Source: Xanthomonas campestris pv. phormiicola (GTDB lineage: Bacteria > Pseudomonadota > Gammaproteobacteria > Xanthomonadales > Xanthomonadaceae). Taken from it: 64,000 bases of DNA. The position numbers and the translations under genes were made by a program. The notes beneath the pieces were generated by a model that did no database searches, was not told the origin of the DNA, and saw only the letters and a list, made by a program, of their open reading frames with translations. The stretch lies in assembly GCA_025666215.1 (NCBI GenBank), contig CP102593.1, positions 124,001-188,000 of the forward strand. The letters are read 5' to 3'. Every line of letters starts with the position of its first letter. Position 1 is the first letter of the stretch. Positions 23,853 to 33,406 of the stretch are shown one piece after another.

Positions 23853-26800
23853 ATGCACGCCCCTTCCGCGCCCGATTTCCGCCTGTACCCGTCCAACGCG
23901 CTGGATACCCTGGCCGCCCTGCTCGCCGAGGAACTGCGCCGGCCGGTGCCGGAGCAGCCCCTGCTGGCGCCGGAGGTAGTGCTGATCCCGCAGGTGGCGA
24001 TGCGGCGCTGGCTGCAGTCCACGCTGGCCGCCGCACACGGCGTCGCCGCCAATCTGGAATTCCTCACCCCCGGCGAATTCGTCGCGCGCGCGCTGGACGC
24101 CAACCTCGGCGCGGCCACCGACGATCTGGACATGGCCACCACGCAGTGGCGGCTGTACGCGGCGCTGCAGGCCGATCTCGGCAGCGACGCGGCGCTGGCG
24201 CCCTTGGCCGGCTACCTGGCCGACGGCGACGCGCTCAAGCCCTGGGCGCTGGCCGGCGAACTGGGCAACGTGTTCGAGAAATACCAGGCCTGGCGCCGCG
24301 ACTGGCTGCTGCGCTGGGAAGGCGGCGCCGACGCCGACGACCCACAGGCGCGCTTGTGGCGCAGGATCGCCAGCGGCCGCCAGTACCGTGCGCGCCGCAT
24401 CGGCCAGTACCTGGACCGCTACGCGCGACCCGACGGCCCGTTGCCGCAGGGCCTGCCGAAACGGCTGTTCGCCTTCGCCATCCTCAACATCTCGCCCGAC
24501 GTGCTGCGCGTGCTCGCCACCCAGGCGCGGGTGGGCACGCTGCATTTCTACCTGCCCACGCCGACCCAGGGCTACTGGGGCGATCTGCAGACGCTGTGGC
24601 AGCGCCGCCGCGAGGACGGCGCGATCGACCTGTTCGCCGAACAGGTGCAGGAAAACCCGCTGCTGCAGGCCTGGGGCGCGGCCGGGCGCGACTTCATGGC
24701 GCTGGTCGGCGACTACGAAGTGGTGCATCCGCTGGCCGAGATCGCGGTCTACGCCGATCCGCTGGCCTCCGGCCAGCGCCCGCTGGCCGACGGCGGCCTC
24801 GGCGACAGCCTGCTGCGGCGCATGCAGAGCGACCTGTTCCACCGCCGCGCGCCGGCCGTGCCGGCGCCGCTGCCGCAGGTGGACCTGGCCGACCCGAGCC
24901 TGCAGGTCCACGCCTGCCATACCCGCCTGCGCGAGCTGCAGGTGCTGCACGACCAACTGCGCGCGCTGCTCGACGATCCGCGCTTCGACCCGCCGCTGCA
25001 GCCGCGCGAGATCGCGGTGCTGTCGCCGGACATCGATCCCTACGTGCCGTACCTGGACGCGGTGTTCGGCGGCCACGGCCGCGAAGACGCGCTGCCGTAC
25101 GCGCTGGCCGACGCCAGCCCGCTGGCCAGCGAGCCGCTGGCCGAAGTGTTCCTGAGCCTGCTCGGCCTGCCGTTGTCGCGCTTCGGCCTGCACGAGATCC
25201 TCGACCTGCTGGCCAGCGCGCCGATCGCCGAGGCCGCCGGGCTGGACGAGACCGGGCTGGAGCGCCTGCGCGGCTGGCTGCACGCCGCCGGCGCGCGCTG
25301 GGGCCTGGATGCGGCGCACCGGTTCCACCACCAGGCGCCCGCCGACGACGCCTACACCTGGCGCTTCGCGCTGGACCGGCTGTTGCTCGGCCACGCCAGC
25401 GGCGCCGAGGACGATATCGCCGGCGTGGCGCCATGGCCGCAGCTGGAAGGCAGCGCACTGCTGGCGCTGGATACGCTGCTGCGGCTGCTGCGCGTGCTGG
25501 ACCGCCACCAGGCCATGCTGGCCGAGCCGATGACCCCGGCGGAGTGGCGCGAATGCCTGCTCGGCCTGCTCGATGCGTTGATCCCGCAGGCGCCGTCGGC
25601 GCCGCGCGCGCAACGCGCGCTGGAACGGCTGCGCAGCGTGATCGACCAGTTCGCCCGCGACGCCGCGCGCGCCGAATACGCCGGCAAGGTGCCGGCCGAG
25701 GTGGTGCGCGCGCATTTCGCCGCGGTGCTGGGCGAATCGGACACGCGCGCGCCGCTGCTCACCGGCGGCATCAGCTTCGGCCGCATGGTGCCGATGCGGC
25801 TGCTGCCGTTCCGCGCGATCTGCCTGCTCGGCATGAACGACGGCGACTTCCCGCGCCGCGACCCGGCCGCCGGCCTCAACCGCCTCACCGCCGAACTGGG
25901 CAGCGAGCGCCGCCGCCACGGCGACCGCTCCACCCGCGAGGACGACCGCTTCCTGTTCCTGCAGCTGTTCGCCTCGGCGCAGGACGTGTTCTACCTCAGC
26001 TATCTCGGCGCCGATGCGCGCGACGGCAGCGTGCGCGAGCCGTCGGTGTTGGTGAGCGAACTGTTGGCCAGCGCTGCGCAGTACCACGCCGATCCCACAG
26101 CCATCAAAAAGCTCGTGGTGCGCCACCCACTGCAACCGTTCGCCGCCGCCGCGTTCGGCGCGCTCGGCGAGGACGGCGCCGATCCGCGCCGCTTCAGCTA
26201 TCGCCGACAATGGCGGCCGGCGGTGGACAGTTTGGCCGGGCAGCGCCAGCCGCTGGCGCCTTGGGTGGCCGCTGCGTTGCCCGCGGACGACATGGCGCTG
26301 CCGACGAGCATTTCGATCGACGACCTGCGCCGGCTGTTCACCGATCCGGCCGGGCAGTTCCTGCGCCATCGCTTGGGGCTGCGCCTGCCCGACCCGGCCG
26401 GCGAGGACAGCGATCTGGAACCGTTGCTGGCGCCGGGCAGCGGCCTGGAACAGCACGACTTGCAGCAACAGGTGCTGGAGGCGGTGCTGAGCGGCGCCAC
26501 CGATGCGCTGTATGCGCGCCTGCGCGCGCGCGCGCTGCTGCCGTCCGGGCCGCTGGGCCGGCGCCTGCTCGACGAACGCCTGCGCCAGCTGCGCCCGTAC
26601 GCGCAAGCGTTCGCGCAATGGCGTGGCGACGCGCCGGCGCGATCGCAGCGGCTGCAGCTGCACCTCGATGGCACCGACCTGCATGGCCGCCTGCCCGGCT
26701 GGTACGCCAACGGCGTGGGCCGGGTGCAGGTCGGCGCGATCGGCGGCCGCGCGGCGATCCGCCACGGCCTGGAATGGCTGCTGCTGCGCGCCGCCGGCGA

Positions 26801-27266
26801 GCGCGCGCCGTTCGTGCGTTTCTTCGAAGGCGACGACGGCCTCGGCCCGCATCCGATGGACGCGAATGCGGCCGAACCGCTGTCGCCAGCGCAGGCGCAG
26901 GCGGCGCTGGCCGGCCTGCTGCGGCTGTACCGGCAGGGCCTGCAGGCGTCGCTGGCGTTCGCGCCCTACAGCAGCTGGAAGTATTACCAGGCCGCGCGCA
27001 ACGACGACCTCGACAAGGCGATCAAGGACGCCGCCGCACAGTGGCAAGCCAGCTTCGGCTGGAGCGAAGCGGCCACGCCGGAACTGCGTCTGGTGCACCG
27101 CGGTCGCGATCCGTTCGCCGACGCGCAGCGTTTCGCCGCCTTCGCCGCCACCAGCCACACGCTGTATTCCCTGCTGGAACGCGGCAGCGCCGACAGCGCG
27201 CTCGATCCGGCGCGGCTGGCCGAAAGCTGGCGGCAGTGGCGCGGCGCGCAGGAGGACGCCGAATGA
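23853..27266 (+). CDS. recC: Exodeoxyribonuclease V subunit gamma (RecC)
   Basis: This 1137-residue subunit is recognised by its RecC-type N-terminus (RLYPSNALDTLAALLAEELRR, IPQVAMRRWLQSTLA) and the central SFGRMVPMRLLPFRAICLLGMNDGDFPRRD. It is a helicase-fold subunit without catalytic motifs. RecC holds RecB and RecD together, splits the duplex and reads Chi. Length is close to the E. coli protein. It is the first gene of recC-recB-recD; its stop overlaps the recB start (ATGA). The start at MHAPSAPDF is the first in-frame ATG after the repeat pair. Confidence 0.93.
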   Translation: MHAPSAPDFRLYPSNALDTLAALLAEELRRPVPEQPLLAPEVVLIPQVAMRRWLQSTLAAAHGVAANLEFLTPGEFVARALDANLGAATDDLDMATTQWRLYAALQADLGSDAALAPLAGYLADGDALKPWALAGELGNVFEKYQAWRRDWLLRWEGGADADDPQARLWRRIASGRQYRARRIGQYLDRYARPDGPLPQGLPKRLFAFAILNISPDVLRVLATQARVGTLHFYLPTPTQGYWGDLQTLWQRRREDGAIDLFAEQVQENPLLQAWGAAGRDFMALVGDYEVVHPLAEIAVYADPLASGQRPLADGGLGDSLLRRMQSDLFHRRAPAVPAPLPQVDLADPSLQVHACHTRLRELQVLHDQLRALLDDPRFDPPLQPREIAVLSPDIDPYVPYLDAVFGGHGREDALPYALADASPLASEPLAEVFLSLLGLPLSRFGLHEILDLLASAPIAEAAGLDETGLERLRGWLHAAGARWGLDAAHRFHHQAPADDAYTWRFALDRLLLGHASGAEDDIAGVAPWPQLEGSALLALDTLLRLLRVLDRHQAMLAEPMTPAEWRECLLGLLDALIPQAPSAPRAQRALERLRSVIDQFARDAARAEYAGKVPAEVVRAHFAAVLGESDTRAPLLTGGISFGRMVPMRLLPFRAICLLGMNDGDFPRRDPAAGLNRLTAELGSERRRHGDRSTREDDRFLFLQLFASAQDVFYLSYLGADARDGSVREPSVLVSELLASAAQYHADPTAIKKLVVRHPLQPFAAAAFGALGEDGADPRRFSYRRQWRPAVDSLAGQRQPLAPWVAAALPADDMALPTSISIDDLRRLFTDPAGQFLRHRLGLRLPDPAGEDSDLEPLLAPGSGLEQHDLQQQVLEAVLSGATDALYARLRARALLPSGPLGRRLLDERLRQLRPYAQAFAQWRGDAPARSQRLQLHLDGTDLHGRLPGWYANGVGRVQVGAIGGRAAIRHGLEWLLLRAAGERAPFVRFFEGDDGLGPHPMDANAAEPLSPAQAQAALAGLLRLYRQGLQASLAFAPYSSWKYYQAARNDDLDKAIKDAAAQWQASFGWSEAATPELRLVHRGRDPFADAQRFAAFAATSHTLYSLLERGSADSALDPARLAESWRQWRGAQEDAE

Positions 27267-30200
27267 GCGCTCCCGCGCACGACCCGTACCTGAGCCTGCC
27301 GCTGCACGGCGTGCGCCTGATCGAGGCCAGCGCCGGCACCGGCAAGACCTTCACCCTGGCCACGCTGTTCACCCGGCTGGTGGTCGAGCGCGGCCTGCGC
27401 ATCGGCCAGATCCTGGCGGTCACCTTCACCGAGGCCGCGACCCAGGAACTGCGCCGGCGCATCCGCGAGCGTTTGGCGCTCGCGGCGACGCTGGTGCCTG
27501 CGGCTGCTTCTGTAGGAGCGGCTTCAGCCGCGACAGAAATCGCAGAAGACCTGCTGCCGACCGCGATCGCCGACGACCCGTCGCGGCTGAAGCCACTCCT
27601 GCAGGAAGCGCCCGACGTCGTTCTCACCCGCGCCATCCTCGCCGCACACCTGGCCGCCGGCGAAGAAACCCCCGCCGCCCTGCGCCGCCGCCTGCAACAA
27701 GCGGTGGAGGAAATCGACCTCGCCGCCATCTTCACCATCCACGGCTTCTGCGCGCGCGTCCTGCGCGAGCACGCGCTGGAGAGCGGCCAGACCTTCGCCG
27801 CGCCGGAACTGCTGGCCAACGAGCGCGACCTGCTCGGCGAAGTCGCCGCCGACCTGTGGCGTCAGCGCGCCGCCGACGCAGCGATGGCCGACGACCTGGT
27901 CGCGCTGTGGCCGGGTGGACCCGACGCGCTGGCCAGCGACCTGCGCGAGCTGGTGCGGCATCCGCACCTGCTGCCGGCGGCACCGGCGCTGGCCGACGAT
28001 GTCGCCGCGGCCACGCAGCAGGTGCAGGACGCGGCCGCCGCGCTCGCCGCCGCGTTCCACGCGCACGGCACCGCGTTCTTCGACGCGCTCGCCGCCGCCA
28101 TCGAAGACGGCGTGTTGAGCAAGGTCAGCTACAAGCCGGAATGGCTGGCATCGCTCTGGCATTGGTGCGACGGCTTCGCCGCCGCGCCTGCGGCGGGCCT
28201 CGCGCCGCATGCCAAGCTGATCAAGCTCACGGCAGCGGAGCTGGCATCCGGCACCAACAAGAAATTCGTCGGGCGCACGCCGGCCTCGCCGATGACGCAC
28301 GAGGTCGGTGGTTATCTGGCTGCGCTGGCGCGGCTGGAGGAAGCGCACGCCAGGCGCCGCATCCGCCTGCTGCACGCGCTGCGTGGCGATGCAGTGAAGC
28401 GACTGGCCTTGCTCAAGCGCCAGCGCCGCGTGCAGACCTACGACGACCTGGTCGATGGCGTCGCACACGCGTTGCGGCCCGACAGTGCGCAGGCCGAACC
28501 GCTGGCGCGGCGCTTGCGCGCGCAATACGCCATCGCGCTGGTGGACGAATTCCAGGACACCGACGACCGCCAATGGGCGATCTTCTCCAACGTGTTCGGC
28601 GAAGGCGCGCTGGCGCGCGAGGCCGGGCTGGAACCGGCGCTGTTCGTGATCGGCGATCCCAAGCAGGCCATCTACGGCTTCCGCGGCGGCGACGTGCAGA
28701 CCTACCTGGCCGCGGCCGCCAACGCCGAACCGGCGCCGCCGCTCGGCCACAATTTCCGCTCGCGCCCCGCGCTGCTGGCGGCGCTCGACGCGCTGTACGC
28801 GCAGGCCGGCTATGCGCAGGCGTTCGTGACCGACGGCATCGCCTTCCATCCGGTGCAGCCCGGCAGCAAGCGCCACGACGCCGAGCTGCAGCGCGACGGC
28901 GCCACCGCCCCGGCGCTCACGCTGTGGCGCGCGCCGCAACCGCCGCCGCCGCCGGCCGCGTCTGCGGCCAAAAACACATCCGCAGGCAAGCCCAAACCGT
29001 GGAGCGCCGGCCGCGCGCGCGCGCTGTGCACCGCCGCCTGCGTCGCCGCGATCCGCGACTGGCTGGCCGGCGGCCGCGCCGGCACCGCCACGCTTGGCGG
29101 CCGCGCGGTGCAGGCCGGCGACATCGCGGTGCTGGTGCGCAGCCATGGCGAGGCCACCCGCATCCAGCAGGCGCTGGGCGCGGTCGGCATTCCCGCGGTG
29201 GCCGCCGGCCGGCAGAGCCTGTTCGCCACCGACGAAGCGCTGGAACTGCTGACCCTGCTGCAGGCGCTGCTCGACCCGGGCGACGACAGCCGCCTGCGCG
29301 CGGCGCTGGCGACGGTATTGATCGGCGAAGACGCCGCCGCGATCGCCGCGCTCGAACACAACGGCGACCGCCACCGCAGCTGGCAGCAACAGGCGCTGGA
29401 CTGGCGCGAGCGCTGGCAGCGCGGCGGGCCGCTGGCGCTGATCGGCGACCTCGGCGCCGCGCACGCGCAACGCCTGCTGGCGCTGGTCGATGGCGAGCGC
29501 CGCCTGACCAACTACCTGCAGCTGGCCGAAGCGCTGCAGGAAGCCGACACCCGCGCGCTCGGCCCGCACGGCCTGGTGGATTGGCTGGCGCGGCGCATCG
29601 CCAATGCCGACGACAACGACGAAACCCAGCAGCTGCGCCTGGAATCGGACGCGCGCCGCGTACAGATCGTGACCCTGCACAAGAGCAAGGGCCTGGAGTA
29701 TCCGCTGGTGTTCCTGCCCTACATCGGCATCGGCCGCAGCGAGCGCGGCGCCGGCCGCCACTGCGTCGTGCACGCGCCGCCGCTCGGCCGCCAGCTGCAC
29801 TGGAACACCTCGAAGTGGGGCGGCGGCAAGGACGACCCGGCCTGGAGCGCCGTCGAAGCGGCCTGGAAACAGGAACAGCGCGCCGAGGACGCACGCCTGC
29901 TCTACGTCGGCCTGACCCGCGCCGAGCACGCGCTGTGGATCGCCACCGGTCCGTTCCACCAGCACGAGCGCAGCGCGCTGGCGGCGATGGTCGGCGACCT
30001 GGACGCGTTGCAGGCCGCCGCCGGCGAGGGCGCGATCGCCATCGACGCCACGCCGCCGCCGGCCACCCTGCCGCGCCTGCCGCTGGCCGACGCCATCCAG
30101 GTGCCGCCGGCGCGCGTGCCGCAGCGCCATGTCGCGCCGGAGTGGTGGGTGTACAGCTTCACCCAGCTGGCCAACGCCGACGCCGGCAGCGCCCCCGACC

Positions 30201-31123
30201 CGATGGCCAGCGCCACCGTGGTCGGCAGCGGCGGCAGCGACGAGCCGTCCACCAGCGAGGCCGTCGCGACGACGCTGGACGTGGAAGCGTTCGACCGGCG
30301 CTTCACCGGCAACCGTTTCGGCGTGGCCATGCACGACGTGTTCGAACGCTGCGACTTCGCCGCCTGGCGCGATTGGCATCCCGGCCAGCCGGCGCCGGAC
30401 GGGCAGACCGCGGCGCTGATCGAAGCCCTGCAACGCGGCGGCTACGCCCAGGACGAACTGGAGGACGGCGCCGCCATGCTCACCGCCCTGGTCGGCCACA
30501 CCCTGACCGTCGCGCTGCCCGAAGGCACCCGCCTGGCCGCGGTGCCCGAACCGCAGCGCCGCAACGAAATGGAATTCCACTTCGCCATGCGCCCCACCCG
30601 GGTCGATGCGCTGCTGGCGCTGCTGCACCGCTTCGGCGTGGTCGGCGAGCGCCAGGCGTTCGGCGCGCGCCAGCGCCTGGAAGGGCTGATGACCGGCCTG
30701 ATCGATCTCACCTACCAGCACGCCGGGCGCTGGTACGTGCTCGACTACAAATCCAACCGCCTGCCCAGCTACGACCCCGACGCGCTGGCGCGGGCGATGG
30801 CGCACAGCGAATACGAACTGCAGGCGCTGATCTACACCGTCGCGCTGCACCGCTGGCTGCGTTTCCGCCTGGGCGAAGCCTACGACTACGCCCGCGACTT
30901 CGGCGGCGTGCGCTACCTGTTCTGCCGCGGCCTGGACGCCACCCGCGACCCCTCGCCGGGCGTCCACGCCTGGCGTTTCGACCCCGACCTGGTCGCGTCC
31001 GTCGACGCCCTCTTCGCCGGCGCCCCGCTCGAGCCCCTCTCCCCTCGGCGACCGCAGGAAGTCCCCGTGGGAGAGAGGGGTTGGGGTGAGGGTCCGTCCG
31101 CCCACGGAGCCCCCACCCCGTGA
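27263..31123 (+). CDS. recB: Exodeoxyribonuclease V subunit beta (RecB)
   Basis: This 1286-residue subunit combines a 3'-5' SF1 helicase with a nuclease. Helicase motifs are EASAGTGKTFTL (Walker A), LVDEFQDTDDRQW, VIGDPKQAIYGFRGGD, VTLHKSKGLEYPLVFLP and LLYVGLTRAEHALW. The C-terminal nuclease has GLIDLTYQHAGRWYVLDYKSN with the Asp/Asp-x-Lys active site and an earlier MHDVF His. Two oddities: a REP doublet inserted in frame at 27512-27604 (about residues 84-114) between helicase motifs, and a C-terminal tail after LFAGAP encoded by a CCCTCTCCC repeat. The frame is intact, so the enzyme is probably active. Confidence 0.92.
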   Translation: MSAPAHDPYLSLPLHGVRLIEASAGTGKTFTLATLFTRLVVERGLRIGQILAVTFTEAATQELRRRIRERLALAATLVPAAASVGAASAATEIAEDLLPTAIADDPSRLKPLLQEAPDVVLTRAILAAHLAAGEETPAALRRRLQQAVEEIDLAAIFTIHGFCARVLREHALESGQTFAAPELLANERDLLGEVAADLWRQRAADAAMADDLVALWPGGPDALASDLRELVRHPHLLPAAPALADDVAAATQQVQDAAAALAAAFHAHGTAFFDALAAAIEDGVLSKVSYKPEWLASLWHWCDGFAAAPAAGLAPHAKLIKLTAAELASGTNKKFVGRTPASPMTHEVGGYLAALARLEEAHARRRIRLLHALRGDAVKRLALLKRQRRVQTYDDLVDGVAHALRPDSAQAEPLARRLRAQYAIALVDEFQDTDDRQWAIFSNVFGEGALAREAGLEPALFVIGDPKQAIYGFRGGDVQTYLAAAANAEPAPPLGHNFRSRPALLAALDALYAQAGYAQAFVTDGIAFHPVQPGSKRHDAELQRDGATAPALTLWRAPQPPPPPAASAAKNTSAGKPKPWSAGRARALCTAACVAAIRDWLAGGRAGTATLGGRAVQAGDIAVLVRSHGEATRIQQALGAVGIPAVAAGRQSLFATDEALELLTLLQALLDPGDDSRLRAALATVLIGEDAAAIAALEHNGDRHRSWQQQALDWRERWQRGGPLALIGDLGAAHAQRLLALVDGERRLTNYLQLAEALQEADTRALGPHGLVDWLARRIANADDNDETQQLRLESDARRVQIVTLHKSKGLEYPLVFLPYIGIGRSERGAGRHCVVHAPPLGRQLHWNTSKWGGGKDDPAWSAVEAAWKQEQRAEDARLLYVGLTRAEHALWIATGPFHQHERSALAAMVGDLDALQAAAGEGAIAIDATPPPATLPRLPLADAIQVPPARVPQRHVAPEWWVYSFTQLANADAGSAPDPMASATVVGSGGSDEPSTSEAVATTLDVEAFDRRFTGNRFGVAMHDVFERCDFAAWRDWHPGQPAPDGQTAALIEALQRGGYAQDELEDGAAMLTALVGHTLTVALPEGTRLAAVPEPQRRNEMEFHFAMRPTRVDALLALLHRFGVVGERQAFGARQRLEGLMTGLIDLTYQHAGRWYVLDYKSNRLPSYDPDALARAMAHSEYELQALIYTVALHRWLRFRLGEAYDYARDFGGVRYLFCRGLDATRDPSPGVHAWRFDPDLVASVDALFAGAPLEPLSPRRPQEVPVGERGWGEGPSAHGAPTP
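27512..27604. repeat. REP doublet inserted inside recB
   Basis: A GTAGGAGCGGCTTCAGCC-type REP at 27512-27534 faces its inverted partner at 27580-27604, with a 45-base loop. The pair is read through in frame and adds about 31 residues (beginning SVGAASAATEIAED) just after RERLALAATLVP. Such palindromes are normally extragenic. Confidence 0.85.
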
Positions 31124-31304
31124 ACCAGCCCAACCTCCTGGCCGCCCTGCACCGCAACGGCACCCCGCATACCCTCGACCACGCCTTCGCCCAGCGCCAG
31201 GTCGAAGCCGCGGACACTCAGTTCGCCGGCGCTCCGCTTGAGCCCCTCTCCCCCCGGGAGAGGGGTTGGGGTGAGGGTCCGTCCGCCCACGGAGCCCCCA
31301 CCCC
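31013..31304. repeat. Partial tandem duplication at the recB/recD junction
   Basis: The segment TTCGCCGGCGC...recB stop...first recD codons occurs twice: from 31013 and again from 31222. Both contain a CCCTCTCCC hairpin repeat (31034-31097 with a longer loop, 31243-31281 with a short loop) and the same GTGA stop/start overlap. Identity is nearly complete over the shared part, so the event is recent. Confidence 0.85.
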
Positions 31305-31308
31305 GTGA
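31120..31308 (+). pseudogene. Duplicated recD 5' fragment (62 codons)
   Basis: The ORF starts with GTG overlapping the recB stop. Codons 1-25 repeat the recD start (MNQPNLLAALHRNGTPHTLDHAFAQ for MNQPNLLAALHRSGTLRTLDHAFAQ, shown here as the compared segment with two to three changes). It then runs through a short linker into recB-tail and repeat-derived sequence (APLEPLSPRERGWGEG), ending in a TGA that overlaps the true recD GTG. It is a duplication relic, but it preserves the chain of stop/start overlaps, so recD may still be translated by coupling through it. Confidence 0.75.
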
Positions 31309-33332
31309 ACCAGCCCAACCTCCTGGCCGCCCTGCACCGCAGCGGCACCCTGCGCACCCTCGACCACGCCTTCGCCCAAACCCTGAGCCGCCTGGACGCA
31401 GAAACCCCCGACCTGGTCCTGGCCGGCGCCGCCCTGGCGTCCCTGGCCGTCGCCAGCGGCCACGCCGGCCTCGACCCGGCGCGCGGCAACGTCCTGCTCG
31501 ACCCGCGCGACGGCCCACCGCCCACGCTGCCCGATCCGGCCGACTGGCAACGCGCCCTGGCCGCTTCGCGCTGGATCGCCCAGCCCGCGCCCGAGGCGCC
31601 GGCCGCCGCCGACTGCCCCCTGGTCCTGGAACACGGCCTGCTCTACCTGCGGCGCTACCGCGAATACGAGCGCCGCCTGGCGCAAGGCCTGCGCCGCCTC
31701 GCCGCGCAACCGCTGCCGCCCTTCGACGTCGCCGCACTCGCCCCACTGTTCGCCCAGTTGTTCCCGAAGGCAGGCGCTTCCCCTCTCCCATCGGCGACTG
31801 AAGGAAGTCCCCGTGGGAGAGAGGGTGCCCGAAGGGCGGGTGAGGGTACGTCCGCGCTCGACCCACCCACCGACCGCCAAGCCCAGGCCGCGGCGTTGGC
31901 CCTGCGCCGCGCCCTGCTGCTGGTCACTGGCGGCCCCGGCACCGGCAAGACCACCACCATCGCGCGCCTGCTGCTGCTGCGCATCGCGCAAGTGCAGGCC
32001 ACCGCGACCGCCGCCCCGCGTATCGCCCTGGCCGCCCCCACAGGCCGCGCCGCCGAACGCATGGCCGAGAGCCTGCGCGCGGCGGTGACACGCGCGCTCG
32101 ACAACGGCATCGACCCGGCCCTGGCCGCCGCATTGCCGGCCGGCGCCAGCACCCTGCACCGCCTACTCGGCGTCATCCCCGACCTGCCGCGCTTCCGTCA
32201 CGACGCCGACAACCCGCTGCCGTTCGACCTGATCGTGGTCGACGAAGCCTCCATGGTCGACCTGCCGCTGATGTGCAAACTGGTCGAAGCGGTGGCCGAC
32301 GGCACCCAACTGATCCTGCTCGGCGACGCCGACCAGCTGCCCTCGGTCGAAGCCGGCGACGTGCTCGCCGCCATCCTGCAGGCCGCCGGCCCCGGCGACG
32401 CCCTGCAGCCGGACGACGCGCAAGCGCTGCACCCGCTGCTCGGCCACACCTCCAGCGACACGCACAGCGGCGGCCTCGCCGGCCACCGCGTGCACCTGCT
32501 GCGCGGCTACCGCCAGGCGCAGGGCTTCGAACTCGCGCCGCTGGCCGACGCCGTACGCGCCGGCGATGCCGACACCGCCCTGGCCCTGCTGCGCAGCGGC
32601 GAACTGGCCGGCGTGCACTTCCACGAAGACAGCGAGGACCCGCTCGCCATCCGCCGCGACGCCCTGCTCGCGCACTGGCGCGCCCTGGCCGACGCCGAAG
32701 ATCCGGCGGCCGCCCTGCGCGCCGCCGCGCGCCTGCGCCTGCTCACCGCCGTGCGCGCCGGCGCGCAGGGCGCGCGCGGCCTCAACGCCCGCATCGAACA
32801 ACTGCTGGCCGACAGCGGCGCCGGCGCGCGCCGCCTCGGCGCGGCCTCGCCCTGGTTCCACGGCCGCCTGCTGCTGGTCACCGAGAACAGCTACCGCCAC
32901 GGCCTGTTCAACGGCGACGTCGGCATCTGCCTCAGAGAGAAGCAGGGCGCCCTGGTCGCCTGGTTCGAAGGCGAGGGCGACGGCCAGGTCCGCGGCTTCC
33001 ACCCCGCCGCGCTGCCCGCGCACGAAAGCGCCTTCGCCATGACCGTGCACAAGGCGCAGGGCAGCGAGTTCGACGAGGTCTGGCTGCAACTGCCCAACCG
33101 CGACGCCCGCGTACTCAGCCGCGAGCTGGTCTACACCGGCATCACCCGCGCGCGGCAGAGCCTGCACTTGGCCGCCAGCGAAACCGTGCTGCGCGCCGCG
33201 TTGGCAAGGCACGCCGCGCGGATCTCGGGATTGGCGTGGCGGTTGGGTAGGGTGGAACAGGTTTCTGCACCGCCGTCGTTAACACTTCAAACAGAAGGCC
33301 AGCCGTTCCCCGTCCAAGGCGCATTGTTCTAA
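31305..33332 (+). CDS. recD: Exodeoxyribonuclease V subunit alpha (RecD)
   Basis: This 675-residue SF1B 5'-3' helicase has Walker A VTGGPGTGKTTTIARLL, DEAS Walker B in IVVDEASMVDLPLM, LLGDADQLPSVEAGDV, ENSYRHGLFNGDVG, FAMTVHKAQGSEFDEVW and LVYTGITRARQSLHL. RecD is the fast helicase motor of RecBCD. A CCCTCTCCC repeat (31779-31851) is inserted in frame between the N-terminal domain and the helicase core, adding about 25 Pro/Arg/Gly/Glu-rich residues. The GTG start overlaps the stop of the duplicated fragment. Length beyond the E. coli 608 residues is partly explained by the insert. Confidence 0.92.
   Translation: MNQPNLLAALHRSGTLRTLDHAFAQTLSRLDAETPDLVLAGAALASLAVASGHAGLDPARGNVLLDPRDGPPPTLPDPADWQRALAASRWIAQPAPEAPAAADCPLVLEHGLLYLRRYREYERRLAQGLRRLAAQPLPPFDVAALAPLFAQLFPKAGASPLPSATEGSPRGREGARRAGEGTSALDPPTDRQAQAAALALRRALLLVTGGPGTGKTTTIARLLLLRIAQVQATATAAPRIALAAPTGRAAERMAESLRAAVTRALDNGIDPALAAALPAGASTLHRLLGVIPDLPRFRHDADNPLPFDLIVVDEASMVDLPLMCKLVEAVADGTQLILLGDADQLPSVEAGDVLAAILQAAGPGDALQPDDAQALHPLLGHTSSDTHSGGLAGHRVHLLRGYRQAQGFELAPLADAVRAGDADTALALLRSGELAGVHFHEDSEDPLAIRRDALLAHWRALADAEDPAAALRAAARLRLLTAVRAGAQGARGLNARIEQLLADSGAGARRLGAASPWFHGRLLLVTENSYRHGLFNGDVGICLREKQGALVAWFEGEGDGQVRGFHPAALPAHESAFAMTVHKAQGSEFDEVWLQLPNRDARVLSRELVYTGITRARQSLHLAASETVLRAALARHAARISGLAWRLGRVEQVSAPPSLTLQTEGQPFPVQGALF
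31779..31851. repeat. CCCTCTCCC repeat inserted inside recD
   Basis: CCCCTCTCCC and GGGAGAGAGGG arms enclose a loop containing GGCGACTGAAGGAAGTCCCC, nearly identical to the longer-loop copy in the recB tail at 31034-31097. It is read in frame. The two copies form a subtype distinct from the intergenic ones. Confidence 0.85.
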
Positions 33333-33406
33333 CCTATTCGGGTGAGCCACAACGTTGATCTGATCCGCGTGCCGCAAGAGTTATGGAAACACTCTCATCG
33401 CACAGA

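Noticed and set aside
27524..31525. A very long open frame on the minus strand opposite recB and recD
   Set aside because: It is a codon shadow of G+C-rich coding DNA. The plus strand has all RecB and RecD motifs, while the antisense product has no recognisable domain and no ribosome site.
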